This document shows positions 17,763-26,444 of a stretch of DNA of 64,000 bases, piece after piece. Location of the stretch: positions 1-64,000 of the forward strand of contig JAXMBH010000013.1 in assembly GCA_046349975.1 (NCBI GenBank). Direction: 5' to 3'. Below the pieces are notes generated by a model that did no database searches, was not told the origin of the DNA, and saw only the letters and a list, made by a program, of their open reading frames with translations. A program made the translations under genes and the position numbers. The DNA comes from JABDGM01 sp046349975. Its GTDB lineage: Bacteria; Planctomycetota; Planctomycetia; Pirellulales; Lacipirellulaceae. The stretch's first letter is position 1; each line of letters opens with the position of its first letter.

Positions 17763-18530
17763 CTACCGGCGGCGGCGTGCGGACCATGCGATGGTCGCGA
17801 TCCACATCAGCACGATCGCTGCCGGTTCGGGAACGGCGAGCGAGGTAACGCTGCCGCTACCGAGGCCGTAGATGGCTTGAATGCCGGCGATGTCGTCGGG
17901 GAAGAGTTGGCCGGTGCCGAGACCTTGGAAGCGGTGGAAGATCCAATACATGTTCGCGCCGACGACATTCGTGTGATCGAGGCCGAGCGTGTGGCCGATT
18001 TCGTGCGTTGCGGCGCCGAGGATATCGGGGATCGCTTGTGTGCCGGAGGCCTGCCAGGGGTCGCCGTGGTCGAACTCGACGTCGCCCGAATAGTCGGGAC
18101 CGGCGGGATAGTACGCTTGCGCTTTGGCGATCGGGTCGGCCGGCGGCGGCGGATCGGGGCCGTTGATATAGATGTGGCGAAAGCGGAGTTGTCCGTAGTG
18201 AGTCGAGAATCCGTAATCGAGTCCGTCGTCGGGGACTTCGACGAAGTTGAGCGGCGCGACGCTGGCCCACAGGCCCAGCGCTTCTTCGATGGAGCTGCGA
18301 ATGAGTGACGCCGGCAGCGGATCGCCGTTAGGCATCTTCAGGCCGCCATCGAACATGTTTTGGAAGCTGTATGTGAGCGTAACCGGCGAGCCGAGGCAGT
18401 TGCTGCCGCACGGACCCGGCTGAGGCCACTTGCTGCCGATGAGGACGTAAGCGCGGGCATCACTGCCTGCGGCCAGGCTGAGTGCAGCGAGAACGAGAAT
18501 CATAACTGGGTAATTCGACACTCTGGGCAT
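17763..18530 (-). CDS. Matrixin-like metalloprotease with PEP-CTERM tail
   Basis: A 255-aa exported protein with a signal peptide (VMILVLAALSLAAGSDARA). The zinc-protease motif ATHEIGHTLGLDHTNVVGANM fits the matrixin HExxHxxGxxH pattern followed by a Met-turn candidate (NVVGANMYW). Preceding text (ALGLWASVAPLNFVEVPDDG) matches the matrixin 'A...W..v..l.F.ev' region. The end is a PEP-CTERM signal: VPEP, a hydrophobic helix (AIVLMWIATIAW) and SARRRR. This suggests an envelope-attached protease. The start at 18530 gives a normal signal sequence. Confidence 0.88.
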   Translation of the reverse strand: MPRVSNYPVMILVLAALSLAAGSDARAYVLIGSKWPQPGPCGSNCLGSPVTLTYSFQNMFDGGLKMPNGDPLPASLIRSSIEEALGLWASVAPLNFVEVPDDGLDYGFSTHYGQLRFRHIYINGPDPPPPADPIAKAQAYYPAGPDYSGDVEFDHGDPWQASGTQAIPDILGAATHEIGHTLGLDHTNVVGANMYWIFHRFQGLGTGQLFPDDIAGIQAIYGLGSGSVTSLAVPEPAAIVLMWIATIAWSARRRR

Positions 18531-19001
18531 GTGGCAAGCTCCGCGCTAAAGAACAACTTGATAACTCGAAAGGCACACAATCAGGTGGGACGATTTCCCA
18601 CGAGGGCTCGCCGGAAGAAAGTGGCGAGTAAGAGCTCGTGCATTAGCGTGTCGAGTTCGGTAATAGAAGTGGGGCCGGCCGGAAGGGGACCCAGTTGTTG
18701 CCAACCTCCATTGTAGCCCGGGTGCCATCGGCCGCAAGCAATTCGCAAGTGGGCCATGTCGTGCCATTTGCAGGCGTTTTACCCCGTGAGACGCGGTTTC
18801 CGCTCGCGGAGCGAGAGGCCTACATTGTGCTGGTTTCCAGGCTGTTTCGGCAGGCTGAGAGGAATTTGAACCGCGTAGCCGCATCGATCAGGCTAGCGTT
18901 CGGCGGTTGTTACAGGTTTGTTACACTCGCGGTGAGGGAACCCTGCGAGAATTGAAGTGGCCGGCGTTTTGCTCGGTTGCATCCGAATAGGTTTTGGCTC
19001 A
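18531..19001. other. Intergenic region upstream of the OmpR-type regulator
   Basis: About 470 bp with no supported gene. It separates divergent transcripts, so it should carry the promoters of the matrixin gene (minus) and the two-component operon (plus). No clear hairpin or operator was seen. Confidence 0.4.
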
Positions 19002-19700
19002 ATGAAGCGTGGGCGGATACTCACGATCGAAGACGATGCCGCGATCCGGCGCGGGATCGCCGATGCGCTGGCGTTTGCGGGCTACGAGGTGATTCAATCG
19101 GCCAACGGTACCGACGGTTGTGCGTCGGCAACTTCGCGCGAGTACGACTTGCTACTGTTGGACATGGTGCTGCCGGGCATGACGGGGCTCGAAATCTTAC
19201 GGCGTGTGCGGAACGTGCGGCCGACGCTGCCGATCATCATTCTCAGTGCCCGCGGCGAGGAACGCGATCGCGTGAGCGGGCTGAAGCTGGGGGCGGATGA
19301 CTACGTCGTGAAGCCATTCAGCATCGATGAGTTACTGGCCCGCGTGGAAGCGGTGCTGCGGCGTTCGCCCAGCCGGCCGACGGACGTGGCCGAGTTGCCG
19401 GTAGCCGGCGGCGGGCTCGTGGATTTCGCGCGGCGCGAGGTGCGGTTCGAAGATGGAGCAAGCGAAGTGCTTTCGGAGCGCGAGCTCGCGCTCATGCGTT
19501 ACTTCGCGTGTCATGCGGGGCGAGCCATCGGCCGTGAAGAGTTGTTGACGAACGTGTGGCAGATCGATGCCCGCGGCGCTTCCACGCGCACGGTAGACAT
19601 GAGTGTGGCGCGATTGCGTGAGAAGTTGCGCGACGGCGGGGAGGAACCGCGGGTGATTGTTACGGTGCATGGCAAAGGGTATATGTTGGCGCGCGGATGA
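19002..19700 (+). CDS. OmpR-family response regulator
   Basis: A 232-aa DNA-binding regulator. The receiver domain (about 1-118) has ILTIEDDAAIRRGIA (acidic pocket), LLLLDMVLPG (phospho-Asp), IILSARGEERDRV and ADDYVVKPFS (switch Lys). The winged-helix domain (about 135-230) has VLSERELALMRYFACHAGRAIGREEL and STRTVDMSVARLREKL, then VHGKGYML, the standard trans_reg_C ending. The ATG at 19002 is preferred because the sequence before it does not match the receiver family. It is followed after a 119-nt repeat-filled gap by its probable sensor kinase. Confidence 0.93.
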   Translation: MKRGRILTIEDDAAIRRGIADALAFAGYEVIQSANGTDGCASATSREYDLLLLDMVLPGMTGLEILRRVRNVRPTLPIIILSARGEERDRVSGLKLGADDYVVKPFSIDELLARVEAVLRRSPSRPTDVAELPVAGGGLVDFARREVRFEDGASEVLSERELALMRYFACHAGRAIGREELLTNVWQIDARGASTRTVDMSVARLREKLRDGGEEPRVIVTVHGKGYMLARG

Positions 19701-19702
19701 TA

Positions 19703-19808
19703 ATTGATAGTGGATAGTGGATAGTTGTTATTCGATCGTTGCAAGAACGCTACGAGGATTGAGGAAACATCTCTCTCAACTAACCACTAGCTACTATCCA
19801 CTATCAAA
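19703..19808. repeat. Inverted GATAGTGGATAG repeat between regulator and kinase
   Basis: Left arm TTGATAGTGGATAGTGGATAG near 19706-19726; right arm CTACTATCCACTATCAA near 19792-19808 in reverse complement. The fold would place a hairpin between the two operon genes and could set their expression ratio, or be a mobile palindrome. Confidence 0.7.
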
Positions 19809-19819
19809 AAACCTCTCGC

Positions 19820-21790
19820 ATGATTCGTCCCTGGCAAGTTTGGCTCGTGTTTGCCGTGTGCGTGCTGGCCGCGGCTAGTGCGATGGCGTGGCTGACGCGC
19901 GAGGCGATCGATGCCGATCGACAGCGGCGGGCGGCGATGGCGGAAACGGAGCTCGAGCAGCGCGTAAGCCTTGCGCTGTGGCGGATGGACACGGAGCTGG
20001 CGCCGATACTGGCTGAAGAAGTTATTCGGCCCGTCGATGCGTTTCGACCGGGTAAGGTCGTAACGGATCTGCCATCGTATGTATTGCTTCAGTTCGAGGC
20101 ACTTCCCGACGGCACATGGCGTTCACCGCAGTTTCCAAATCCGGCTGTGAGCGAGCAAACGGCGCTAACTAAACTATCCCAATCGGTAAGCTATCAGAAG
20201 CTGCTGCCTGACGTGCCCAGTATGCCCTTGCCCTCGGTGGCGGATGTGGCACGCACCGAACGCGCAAAGAATGCGGCGCCGATGATGACGGGCACATTGC
20301 AGCAGCAGGGCCCGCAACAGCTGGACGGCACCAATTCGATAAAGGAGAAGAGCTCATCACGGGGTGACGTTCTCTACCCGCTAGCGAATGAGTACGAATA
20401 CCAGTTTCTGGAAGGCAACCGAGCCAACTACCCGAGCAGTCTGCAATCGGGAGCTTCTCAAAACTCTCTCGCGCAATCGAATACACCGGGAAGCGCGAAC
20501 TCTCGGTCATCGATCGCGGATTACGAGCAGCGCAGCAAGAGGTATCAATCAGCGGCGCAACAAGGGTTGTACAACTCGGAGCTCAATCGAGCGGCAGCTC
20601 AATCTCCGTTAGCTGACAAGGGACAAGCGACTCAGAAGATGACTGACGCGACCGAGCGAGTGGGTGTAAGCCGGCCCATGTGGATCGGTGACAAATTGCT
20701 TTTGCTGCGGCGCGTCATCGAGCAGAACGCCACGATCGTCCAAGGGGCGTGGCTCGACTGGCCACGACTTAAGGAACACTTGTTGACAGAAGTCGCCGAT
20801 CTTCTTCCGACGGCAGACCTTGTGCCAGCTGAGGCCAATGGCGGCGATGACCCAGCAAGAATGCTGGCGGGTTTGCCGGTGCGGCTGGTCGTGGGCGAGA
20901 GCGTCGCGAGCGTGGGCATCGGCACGACATTGTGCTGGGCGCTGTGGTTCGGTTGGGGCGGCGTGCTGCTGGCCGTGGCGGCGGCGGCTGCGTTGCTGCA
21001 TGGCGTGATGACGCTGAGCGAACGGCGGGCGGCGTTTGTCTCAAGCGTGACACACGAGCTGCGCACGCCGCTGACGACTTTCCGCATGTATGCCGAGATG
21101 CTCGCCCGCGGCATGGTACCCGACGCGGCGCGGCGGCAGGAGTATTTTGAAACGCTGCAGCGCGAAGCGGAGCGGCTAACGCTGCTGGTGGAAAACGTGC
21201 TGGCGTACGCGCGGCTGGAGCGCGGGCGGAAACCGCAAGGGCAGGACCGCGTGACGTTGCAATCGCTGCTCGCTCGTGTGGGGCCGCGGCTCAAGCAGCG
21301 GGCGGCGCAGGCGGGGATGGAGTGTGTGCTGGAACTCCCTCTCCCTTTGGGAGAGGGTTGGGGTGAGGGCGAATTGCCTATAGATAACGACAGGGGTCCC
21401 TCACCCTGCCCTCTCCCGGAGGGAGAGGATTTCAATGCGGAATTCACCACGGATCAAGCGGTCGTGGAGCAGATTCTGTTTAACCTCGTCGACAATGCGG
21501 CGAAGTATGCCGGCGGATCACAAGACCGGCGTATCCATTTGTCGGCTCAGCGCGATGGCCAATGGATAAAGCTCACAGTCCGCGACCACGGCCCTGGTAT
21601 TGGTAAGCAAACGGTTACAGGATCGACACCGTTCGCCAAGAGTGCACAAGACTCGGCAGAGTCGGCGCCAGGCGTGGGCTTAGGTCTCAACCTTTGCCGA
21701 CGGCTGGCAAGGCAGTTGGGTGGTCGGTTGGAACTGCCGCAGTCGAATGGCGGCGGTACAACAGCCGTGCTGTTGTTGCCCGCTGAATAG
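19820..21790 (+). CDS. Membrane sensor histidine kinase
   Basis: A 656-aa partner of the preceding regulator. TM1 is at 3-24 (WQVWLVFAVCVLAAASAMAWLT), then a roughly 340-residue extracytoplasmic sensor domain with low-complexity Gln/Ser stretches and no recognised fold. TM2 is at about 370-395 (WFGWGGVLLAVAAAAALLHGV). Then comes HisKA with FVSSVTHELRTPLTTFRMY (phospho-His about 412) and HATPase_c with FNLVDNAAKYAGG, VRDHGPGIG and GVGLGLNLCRRLARQLGG. Between dimerisation and ATPase domains, at about residues 505-537, an in-frame insertion translated from a palindromic repeat reads LPLGEGWGEGELP and SPCPLPEGED. The rest of the kinase is intact, so the insertion is probably tolerated. Confidence 0.92.
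   Translation: MIRPWQVWLVFAVCVLAAASAMAWLTREAIDADRQRRAAMAETELEQRVSLALWRMDTELAPILAEEVIRPVDAFRPGKVVTDLPSYVLLQFEALPDGTWRSPQFPNPAVSEQTALTKLSQSVSYQKLLPDVPSMPLPSVADVARTERAKNAAPMMTGTLQQQGPQQLDGTNSIKEKSSSRGDVLYPLANEYEYQFLEGNRANYPSSLQSGASQNSLAQSNTPGSANSRSSIADYEQRSKRYQSAAQQGLYNSELNRAAAQSPLADKGQATQKMTDATERVGVSRPMWIGDKLLLLRRVIEQNATIVQGAWLDWPRLKEHLLTEVADLLPTADLVPAEANGGDDPARMLAGLPVRLVVGESVASVGIGTTLCWALWFGWGGVLLAVAAAAALLHGVMTLSERRAAFVSSVTHELRTPLTTFRMYAEMLARGMVPDAARRQEYFETLQREAERLTLLVENVLAYARLERGRKPQGQDRVTLQSLLARVGPRLKQRAAQAGMECVLELPLPLGEGWGEGELPIDNDRGPSPCPLPEGEDFNAEFTTDQAVVEQILFNLVDNAAKYAGGSQDRRIHLSAQRDGQWIKLTVRDHGPGIGKQTVTGSTPFAKSAQDSAESAPGVGLGLNLCRRLARQLGGRLELPQSNGGGTTAVLLLPAE
21335..21428. repeat. Palindromic repeat inserted in frame in a kinase gene
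   Basis: Left half runs CTCCCTCTCCCTTTGGGAGA and on to GGTGAGGG (21335-21369). The right half is its inverted counterpart, CCCTCACCCTGCCCTCTCCC and on to GGGAGAGG (21398-21428), separated by about 28 bp. Each half is itself a hairpin. The repeat keeps the kinase frame open. Elements of this general type, with GAGGGTGAGGG arms, occur between genes in many bacteria. Confidence 0.85.
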
Positions 21791-21801
21791 CTCGCCAATT
21801 G

Positions 21802-22110
21802 CTATGTTAATGCGCCAATGATCGAAGCAAGTAAGATCAACAGTCCAATAGCGGCCGGCAATCGGGCAAACATTCGTGGCCAATCGCCGTGGCCCCACGC
21901 CCAAACGATGCCACCGCACAACGTCGAAACGACTATCGCGGCAAATGCTGCAATCCCAACGGATTCCCGAAACGTGGGCGAATTTGGGGGCACCCAGCCA
22001 AGAAAGCTTGAGCTATAGCCGGATGCCATTTGCAGGAAAACACAAACGGTGAATGCGAGCATTGCCGAATAAGAGATCGCCACAAGTATCCGCGCAAACT
22101 TCGCGTTCAT
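21802..22110 (-). CDS. Small three-helix membrane protein
   Basis: A 102-aa hydrophobic protein with predicted membrane segments at about 9-29 (LVAISYSAMLAFTVCVFLQM), 50-73 (GIAAFAAIVVSTLCGGIVWAWG) and 82-100 (LPAAIGLLILLASIIGAL). No family recognised. It converges with the histidine kinase gene, 11 nt between stop codons, and lies on the opposite strand. Confidence 0.7.
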   Translation of the reverse strand: MNAKFARILVAISYSAMLAFTVCVFLQMASGYSSSFLGWVPPNSPTFRESVGIAAFAAIVVSTLCGGIVWAWGHGDWPRMFARLPAAIGLLILLASIIGALT

Positions 22111-22154
22111 TGATTTCTCCCGGCAGTCGCAAAGAACCAGGATTTCGTTCGCGC

Positions 22155-22373
22155 TCAGGCCGGCTGCGCTCGCTCGGTTGTCGTAATATGTGCAATGTTC
22201 AAGCTGGCAATTCGTTCCAATTGATCACCGTCGTGCGCAACGAGGAGCATTTCCCCGACGACCATTGCCTGATCTGGGTGGCGCACTTCAAACTTCCTGC
22301 CATTGTTTATGTGCACTGTAAATCGTTGAAATGGCTGAAGTCGCATCAGGGTGATGACGTTATCTGCATTCAT
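22155..22373 (-). CDS. Small conserved-type hypothetical protein
   Basis: A 72-aa soluble protein, ...MRLQPFQRFTVHINNGRKFEVRHPDQAMVVGE..., a pattern I associate with short planctomycete proteins of unknown function ('LqPFrPFrihlsdGr.feVrHPe'). Probably a single compact beta domain. No partner evident; 45 nt upstream of the small membrane protein on the same strand. Confidence 0.7.
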   Translation of the reverse strand: MNADNVITLMRLQPFQRFTVHINNGRKFEVRHPDQAMVVGEMLLVAHDGDQLERIASLNIAHITTTERAQPA

Positions 22374-22505
22374 GCAGTCATTCCTGGAAGAGGGATGCGA
22401 TCGACAATCGTCATTTAATTATACCACCGCCGCCTGCAATTGCAGGAGAGACGCTGCCCTGCCGCGTCGGCGTAAATCGCGGTATATTTGTGGCTTGGCT
22501 CCGGC

Positions 22506-22587
22506 GACCTATTAGGTCGCGGCTAGCGGGGCATTGCGAGCGAAGCCGCAAGCGATGTGGCGACGATTTGGGCGCTTTCGCAATGCC
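22506..22587 (+). promoter_or_regulatory. Palindrome and hairpin in the alaS leader region
   Basis: Two structures upstream of alaS: a near-perfect palindrome GCGACCTATTAGGTCGC (22506-22522), and a longer stem with arms GGCATTGCGA (22530-22539) and TCGCAATGCC (22578-22587), extended by inner GCG/CGC pairing. They could act in the alaS transcript leader or be an old mobile palindrome. No T-box signature was seen. Confidence 0.45.
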
Positions 22588-22608
22588 GATGCGTTGCGAC
22601 CCGCCCTG

Positions 22609-22650
22609 AACCCTGACCCCTGCCCTCCCGACCTCTCACCCCTTCCCCCT
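22609..22650. repeat. C-rich tract before alaS
   Basis: CCCTGAACCCTGACCCCTGC and further C/T-rich units run right up to the alaS start, leaving no good Shine-Dalgarno sequence. Same family as 1374-1432. Confidence 0.55.
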
Positions 22651-22651
22651 G

Positions 22652-25471
22652 ATGAAGACCGACGAACTACGCGAAAAGTATCTTGCCTTCTTTGAATCGA
22701 AGGGGCACAAGCGGTGCCCGAGCGACGTGCTGGTGCCGACGTGGGATCCGTCGGTGCTGTTCACGCCGGCCGGCATGAACCAGTTCAAGGACCACTTCCT
22801 GGGCAAGGTGAAGCTGGAGTTTACGCGGGCGACCACGTGCCAGAAGTGCCTGCGGACGGGCGACATCGACAACGTGGGCCGCACGGCTTATCACCACACG
22901 TTCTTCGAGATGCTGGGCAACTTCAGCTTCGGCGATTACTTCAAGCGCGACGCCATCAACTGGGCGTGGGAGTTTCTCACGAAGAAGGACTGGCTCGGGC
23001 TGCCGGCCGAGCGGCTGACGGTGACCGTGTACACCGACGACGATGAAGCCGCCGGCATTTGGCAGAAGGACGTCGGCCTCACGGTGAATCGCATCGAGCG
23101 CTGCGGCGAGGATGAAAACTTCTGGCCGGCGAGTGCGCCGAGCCAAGGACCGGATGGCGTGTGCGGGCCGTGCAGCGAAATCTATTACCATCCCGAGGGC
23201 AGCAAGTCGGTCGAAATTTGGAACCTGGTGTTCACGCAGTTCAATCGCGTCGGCGCGCCGCCAAATAACTTGCGGCCGCTGCCGAGTAAGAACATCGACA
23301 CCGGCATGGGGCTCGAGCGGTGCGCCTCGACGCTGCAAGGCGTGCCCACGAATTACCACATCGACATTCTGCTGCCGATCGTCGAGGCGGCGGCGGAGGT
23401 GTGCCAACAGAAATACGAATACGAGTCCGATAACGGCCGGCGGCTGCGGCGGATTACCGATCACGTGCGGGCCTGCACCTTCGCGGTGCACGAGAATGTG
23501 TATCCCGGCGCGAACAAGGAGAAGTATGTCGTGAAGCGGCTGCTGCGGCGGGCCGTGCTCGATGGCCATCAAATGGGTTTGCGCGAGCCGTTCCTGCACA
23601 AGCTCGTGCCGATTGTCGCCGAGATGATGAAGCGGCCGTACCCCGAGCTCGGCGAGACTGTGAAGCGCGTGAGCGGTGTGATTGAGAAAGAGGAAGCTAA
23701 TTTCTTCGGCACGATCGACGCGGGGCTCAACCACATCGAGCGCGTGTTCGCTGAGATGCGTCGCGACAACCATACCACGGTGAATGGCGGCGTGGCAGCG
23801 GAACTGTACCAAACGTACGGCGTGCCGCCGGAGTTGTTCGAGTCGCTCGCGGCTGAGCATAACCTCGCGTTCGACTGGCAAGGCTATGAGCGCGCGATGG
23901 AACAGCACGGCGAGATTTCGGGCAAGGTGCAGCATGCCGTGATGGGCACACGCGGCCCGATCGACTCCCTCAAGCAGGCGCTCCACGCGACTGAGTTTCT
24001 GGGCTACGACACGATGGAGGCCGAAGCGGAAGTGAAAGGCATCATCGCCGGCGCGGCGCCGAATGACCATCTCTGCGACAAGATGCAGGAAGTTGGCCAC
24101 ACGAACCCCGTGCGCGTCGTGCTCGATCGCACGCCGTTCTATGGTGAGAGCGGCGGGCAGGTGGGCGACACCGGCAAGCTCGTCGGCGATGGCTTTGAGT
24201 TCAACGTGACCGATACGCAGAAGGACGGCGGCCTCATTGTTCACCATGGCCACCTCGTGCGCGGCGTCATGCGCGAGGGTGCGAAGGTGAAGGCGGTCGT
24301 CGACGCCAAGCGACGGGCCGGCATTCGGCGGGCCCACTCGGCCACGCACATCCTGCACTACGCGCTGCAAAAGAACCTCGGGTCGCACGCCCAACAGCAG
24401 GGCTCGAAGGTCGACGAAGACTGGCTGCGGTTCGACTTCACGAACCTCAGCCCCGTGAGTGCCGAGCAGTTGGCCGCCATCAATGCCGATGTGGAAAAGC
24501 AAATCGCGGCGGCCGCCCCCGTGAAGTGGGAAACGCTACCCCTGGCCGAGGCCCGCCAGCAGGGCGCGATGATGCTCTTCGGCGAAAAATACCCCGATCC
24601 GGTGCGGATGGTGTCGATGGGGTCGTTCAGCAAAGAACTGTGCGGCGGTACACATTTGACGAACACGAGTGAAGTCGCGCGGTTCGAAATCCTCAGCGAA
24701 GAAGGCATTTCCGCGGGCACTCGCCGAATCACCGCGCTTACCGGCGAAAAGGCCGCCGAGCATGTCAAGCAGGTCGAAGACGCAGCCCACGGCGTGGCCA
24801 AGCTGCTCGGCGTGTTGCCCAACGAGATTCGCGATGCCGTCACTAATCTCACGAACCGCGCTCGGGATTTGCGGAAGCAGCTCAGCGGCGGGGCCGCGGC
24901 AACCAAAGCCCAAGCGGTGGAGACCGTGGTGAAAAAGCACGCCAAGGCGTCGTTTGACGACCTCAAGCAGGTGCTTGCGGATGTGGGCAAGCAACTCTCC
25001 GTGGCCGCCCTCGCGATTCCGGACCGGATCGACGCCATCAAAAAGGAAATCTCCGCGCTCGAGAAGCAACTCGCCGAACGTGCGGCAGCTGGGCCGCTTA
25101 CCGGTGAACGATTACTAGAGTTCGCAGAGGAGATTGGCGGCGTGACCGTGGTTATCCACGACCTGCCGGGTGTCGAAGGAAATCTCATGCGGCAGCTTAT
25201 CGACCAGGTGCGGGGCAAGACGAAGTCGTCCGCCGTGCTGCTCGCAAGTCGGCAGGGCGATGACAAAGTGACAGTCGTTGCGGGAATTAGCAAAGATTTG
25301 CAGGCGCGCAAACTTAGTGCTGGTGAGTGGATCCGTCCGGTCGCGGCCGTGGTCGGTGGCGGCGGTGGTGGCCGGCCCGACATGGCGCAGGCCGGCGGCA
25401 GAGAGCCCGCGAAATTGCCCGAAGCTCTCCAAATTGCCAGAGAAACCATTCACAAAATGCTCGCGAAGTAA
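22652..25471 (+). CDS. alaS: Alanyl-tRNA synthetase
   Basis: Charges tRNA-Ala and edits mis-charged Ser and Gly. At 939 aa it has a slightly long full-length form. The N-terminal class II catalytic core starts MKTDELREKYLAFFESKGHK, with LFTPAGMNQFKDHFLG, TCQKCLRTGDIDNVG and the class II motif-3-like GMGLERCAST. The editing domain has the zinc-binding HSATHILHYAL and CGGTHL elements. The C-terminal C-Ala/oligomerisation part has coiled-coil helices (DAIKKEISALEKQLAERA) and the terminal glycine-rich GGGGGGRPDMAQAGG motif, so the protein is complete. Preceded by structured and C-rich leader sequence. Confidence 0.97.
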   Translation: MKTDELREKYLAFFESKGHKRCPSDVLVPTWDPSVLFTPAGMNQFKDHFLGKVKLEFTRATTCQKCLRTGDIDNVGRTAYHHTFFEMLGNFSFGDYFKRDAINWAWEFLTKKDWLGLPAERLTVTVYTDDDEAAGIWQKDVGLTVNRIERCGEDENFWPASAPSQGPDGVCGPCSEIYYHPEGSKSVEIWNLVFTQFNRVGAPPNNLRPLPSKNIDTGMGLERCASTLQGVPTNYHIDILLPIVEAAAEVCQQKYEYESDNGRRLRRITDHVRACTFAVHENVYPGANKEKYVVKRLLRRAVLDGHQMGLREPFLHKLVPIVAEMMKRPYPELGETVKRVSGVIEKEEANFFGTIDAGLNHIERVFAEMRRDNHTTVNGGVAAELYQTYGVPPELFESLAAEHNLAFDWQGYERAMEQHGEISGKVQHAVMGTRGPIDSLKQALHATEFLGYDTMEAEAEVKGIIAGAAPNDHLCDKMQEVGHTNPVRVVLDRTPFYGESGGQVGDTGKLVGDGFEFNVTDTQKDGGLIVHHGHLVRGVMREGAKVKAVVDAKRRAGIRRAHSATHILHYALQKNLGSHAQQQGSKVDEDWLRFDFTNLSPVSAEQLAAINADVEKQIAAAAPVKWETLPLAEARQQGAMMLFGEKYPDPVRMVSMGSFSKELCGGTHLTNTSEVARFEILSEEGISAGTRRITALTGEKAAEHVKQVEDAAHGVAKLLGVLPNEIRDAVTNLTNRARDLRKQLSGGAAATKAQAVETVVKKHAKASFDDLKQVLADVGKQLSVAALAIPDRIDAIKKEISALEKQLAERAAAGPLTGERLLEFAEEIGGVTVVIHDLPGVEGNLMRQLIDQVRGKTKSSAVLLASRQGDDKVTVVAGISKDLQARKLSAGEWIRPVAAVVGGGGGGRPDMAQAGGREPAKLPEALQIARETIHKMLAK

Positions 25472-25479
25472 CTACGCGA

Positions 25480-25521
25480 GCCGCGCCATTTCTTAGCGCG
25501 GGCGTGCTCTAAGAAAGCGGC
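25480..25521 (+). terminator. Stem-loop just after alaS
   Basis: GCCGC...TTTCTTAG...CTAAGAAA...GCGGC forms a stem 10 nt past the alaS stop. There is no T run, so it may be a mobile palindrome or an RNA 3'-end stabiliser rather than a classic terminator. Confidence 0.45.
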
Positions 25522-25530
25522 TGCTTCAAG

Positions 25531-25589
25531 AACCGAGGGCTAGCGCCCCGCGGCTAATGCGATTAGCCGGCACGCGCTAGCGTCCGGTT
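25531..25589. repeat. GCTAGCGC palindromic repeat, diverged copy
   Basis: Arms AACCGAGGGCTAGCGCC and, inverted, GCGCTAGCGTCCGGTT, with an inner GGCTAAT/ATTAGCC pair. A diverged relative of the perfect copy at 59957-60016. The rest of the alaS to STAS gap (25590-25845) holds no gene that I can support. Confidence 0.75.
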
Positions 25590-25845
25590 CTCCTTCGCTC
25601 GATATTGCTAGATGTTGTGCGTGACCAAATTGTCGCGCCGCTATAGTTTCACAAGCGCGCTAAATAGCACATTGCTAGCTACAAAAAATTTTGGCATTGA
25701 GCATTGCAGTGTGAAATGCGCGGATCGTAAGATGGTTAATCACAGGCGGGCGACGCAGCGCCAAGTTCAGGACGTGGAGCAGTGTGTCGCAATACTCTTT
25801 CACAACGTGCCCTTCTCGGCACCTGGCGGCTAGATGGAGCGTGCC

Positions 25846-26220
25846 ATGGCTATTCACAATGTTGATGGCCTGGAATTGAATGTCGATCGAGGCCCGAATT
25901 GGTTGTTCGTGAAACTGCGGTCGCGCGGCACCGCGCCGAGCGCCGTGTCGCAACTGGCGGACAAGTTATGGTCGATCGCGTCGCGGCATTTCATTTATCG
26001 GCTCGTCCTTGAGCTCGATGATCTGGATGCGATGCCCAGCGGCATGATGGCCCAGCTTGTGCTACTGCAAGAAAAACTTCACCAGTGCGACGGCGCGCTG
26101 AGGATCTGTGGCCTATCACATGAGTGCGAAGAAACGTTGTGCAATTGCCACTTGCACATTTCGCTGCCGAACCATGCATCGCGCGAGCACGCCGTGATGG
26201 GCAGTAGTATGTACGCATAG
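25846..26220 (+). CDS. STAS-domain protein, possible anti-sigma factor antagonist
   Basis: A 124-aa single-domain protein. The pattern fits SpoIIAA-like STAS folds: LELNVDRGPNWLFVKLR, then VSQLADKLWSIASRHFIYRLVLELDDLDAMPSGMMAQLVLL and LRICGLSHECEETL. In classical antagonists a Ser sits at the start of the helix after the 'DLSgv.f.DSsgl' strand; here the segment reads DDLDAMPSGMMAQL, with Ser kept. Partners would be a kinase/phosphatase pair elsewhere. The ATG at 25846 has GGAG 6 nt upstream; an ATG at 25834 would add four residues. Confidence 0.75.
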   Translation: MAIHNVDGLELNVDRGPNWLFVKLRSRGTAPSAVSQLADKLWSIASRHFIYRLVLELDDLDAMPSGMMAQLVLLQEKLHQCDGALRICGLSHECEETLCNCHLHISLPNHASREHAVMGSSMYA

Positions 26221-26254
26221 CGGAGCGTACGGGTGGGCAATGCGTCGCCCCTGT

Positions 26255-26434
26255 GTAAGACAGACCTATCTGTCCGACCAGCATTGCCCATAGTTGGAGG
26301 GTGGCATCGCCCACCCGAGGCGGCGAGCCGAGCTGGCGCATGGTGGGCGGCGCCGACCCGACAAGAAGGCGTTCGGATATTTTGGAGCGTTGCTACAGCT
26401 TCGAAATCCGGACGGACAGAATGATCCATCCTAC
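26255..26434. repeat. Diverged MITE-like element with GTCC-rich ends
   Basis: Ends GTAAGACAGACCTATCTGTC (26255-) and, inverted, GGACGGACAGAATGATCCAT leading to CCTAC at 26434. They are relatives of the perfect 25-bp ends at 56552-56681. The interior also holds GTGGGCAATGC and GCATTGCCCA inverted segments. It lies just before the stop codon of the GH10-like gene. Confidence 0.65.
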
Positions 26435-26444
26435 AGCTTCACCG

